Below, in pieces: positions 63,294-64,000 of a stretch of 64,000 nt of DNA (its first letter is position 1; every line of letters begins with the position of its first letter). The translations under genes and the position numbers were made by a program. This DNA comes from Pseudoalteromonas sp. H105. Lineage in GTDB: Bacteria > Pseudomonadota > Gammaproteobacteria > Enterobacterales > Alteromonadaceae. Location of the stretch: contig NZ_LOFH01000004.1 in the NCBI RefSeq assembly GCF_001469215.1, positions 186,001-250,000 of the forward strand, in the 5' to 3' direction. The notes below the pieces were generated by a model. That model was not told the DNA's origin. It made no database searches and saw only the letters and a program-made list of their open reading frames with translations.

Positions 63294-64000
63294 CTAGCAC
63301 ACAACCTGTTCAACAGCGGCATCTTCAAAACTAGCCATGTTGTTATAAAACCCCAGTGCGCTTTGTAATAATGGTAAACTTAATGCTGCCCCCGTTCCCT
63401 CTCCTAAGCGAAGTTCAAGTTTAAGGAGTGCTGTGGCGCCTAGATATGCCAACATTTTGCTGTGACCTTGCTCATTTGAGCTATGGGCAAAAATGAAATA
63501 CGCTTTGACATGGGGGTTGATCTTGATGGCCACCAAGGCAGCTGCTGTACAAATAAACCCATCGACTAAAATCGCCATTTTCTGCTCTGCCGCACTGAGC
63601 ATAGCACCCACAATATGTACAATTTCAAACCCGCCAAGAGCAGCTAATAATTTCAACGGTTCATGTAAGTAAGCGCGATGTCGTTCAAGTGCTTGTTCAA
63701 CAACAGCGACTTTACGTGCTACTACCTCATCGCTGACACCGGTACCTTTTCCTACACACTCAGTGGCTGGAAGGCCTAAAATGGCCGCCATAATAGCCGC
63801 CGCACTGGTGGTGTTCCCAATACCCATTTCACCCAGAGCCAAGGTATTGCAGCCAGTATTTTTTAATTTTAAAACAAGTTGCTTGGCATTATTAAACCCA
63901 TGTGTGACTTGCTCGGTACTCATGGCCATCTGCTGATTTAATGGTTCAGTAATGTCGCCTAAGCGACAATTATGTACCTGTTTATTCGGTACTCGCGTTA
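63294..64000 (-). CDS. cobT: Nicotinate-nucleotide-dimethylbenzimidazole phosphoribosyltransferase, C-terminal part
   Basis: The frame is open from the right edge to the stop at 63294, so 235 residues of a protein of about 350 are seen; the ATG at 63929 is internal. The upstream residues RVPNKQVHNC align with the part just before the conserved AMS-EQ segment of CobT. LALGEMGIGNTTSAAAIMAA is the phosphate-binding hallmark, and the catalytic Glu near the C-terminus lies in LGEGTGAALSLPLL. It makes alpha-ribazole phosphate, the lower-ligand precursor. It is the most upstream visible gene of the cob operon; a cobalamin riboswitch, if present, lies outside. Confidence 0.95.
   Translation of the reverse strand, partial: TRVPNKQVHNCRLGDITEPLNQQMAMSTEQVTHGFNNAKQLVLKLKNTGCNTLALGEMGIGNTTSAAAIMAAILGLPATECVGKGTGVSDEVVARKVAVVEQALERHRAYLHEPLKLLAALGGFEIVHIVGAMLSAAEQKMAILVDGFICTAAALVAIKINPHVKAYFIFAHSSNEQGHSKMLAYLGATALLKLELRLGEGTGAALSLPLLQSALGFYNNMASFEDAAVEQVVC

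Overview
The window looks like chromosome of a marine gammaproteobacterium of the Alteromonadales, most probably Pseudoalteromonas. The base composition is low-GC, and the alpha-amylase keeps the residue numbering of the Pseudoalteromonas haloplanktis enzyme. The conserved block fldB / xerD-dsbC-recJ-prfB-lysS is present, as are DUF3545 and DUF3087 proteins typical of this order. This assignment is inference from protein families; there is no 16S gene here. No transposase, integrase (other than XerD) or CRISPR array is visible.

Layout. 1-7 kb: the tail of a binding protein, two membrane diguanylate cyclases around an Ntn-type amide hydrolase, an exported solute-binding protein, a 97-bp MITE-like element, and a FAN1-like VRR-NUC nuclease fused to a DnaQ-type exonuclease. 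7-14 kb: an MBOAT O-acyltransferase with an SGNH-like partner, a BlaI / M56-peptidase pair in which the peptidase carries ankyrin repeats, a DUF2189 membrane protein and a GNAT enzyme. 14-22.8 kb: DUF4920 and PepSY proteins, a PhoX phosphatase, an exported catalase-like peroxidase with cytochrome b561, a CBS protein, a third diguanylate cyclase, and a TonB / ECF sigma / membrane-protein operon. 22.9-26.4 kb: an AT-rich accessory insert with a dGTPase and a BstA-like protein, followed by about 1 kb of intergenic repeats. 26-31 kb: a membrane protein, a PQQ sugar dehydrogenase, an exported methyltransferase and an NhaC-type antiporter. 31.6-37.7 kb: an N-acetylmuramic acid salvage locus (amidase fusion, MurR-like regulator, NamZ, MurQ). 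37.9-38.8 kb: four tRNA-Arg(ACG) and one tRNA-Ser(GCT), with two decayed tRNA ends in exact 150-bp repeats. 39-46 kb: lysS, prfB (programmed frameshift), recJ, dsbC, xerD and fldB. 46-55 kb: secreted amylase, DUF4153 protein, trmN6, srmB, and a secreted subtilase with two PKD and two chitin-binding modules. 55-64 kb: DUF1289, yaaA, tal and DUF3545 genes, then a tightly coupled operon cobT-cobS-cobU-cobQ-cobO-btuF-ung that runs off the right edge.

How it fits together. Secreted amylase and protease, the PQQ dehydrogenase and PhoX suit a heterotroph feeding on polymers. The MurNAc locus recovers cell-wall sugars. The cobalamin operon performs late-stage synthesis and salvage of B12. Three cyclases feed c-di-GMP signalling. 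The points most worth testing are the dGTPase/BstA-like pair as a possible phage-defence locus, the amidase plus beta-lactamase-fold fusion in the MurNAc locus, the M56-ankyrin sensor, the FAN1-exonuclease fusion, and several families of small palindromic intergenic elements.
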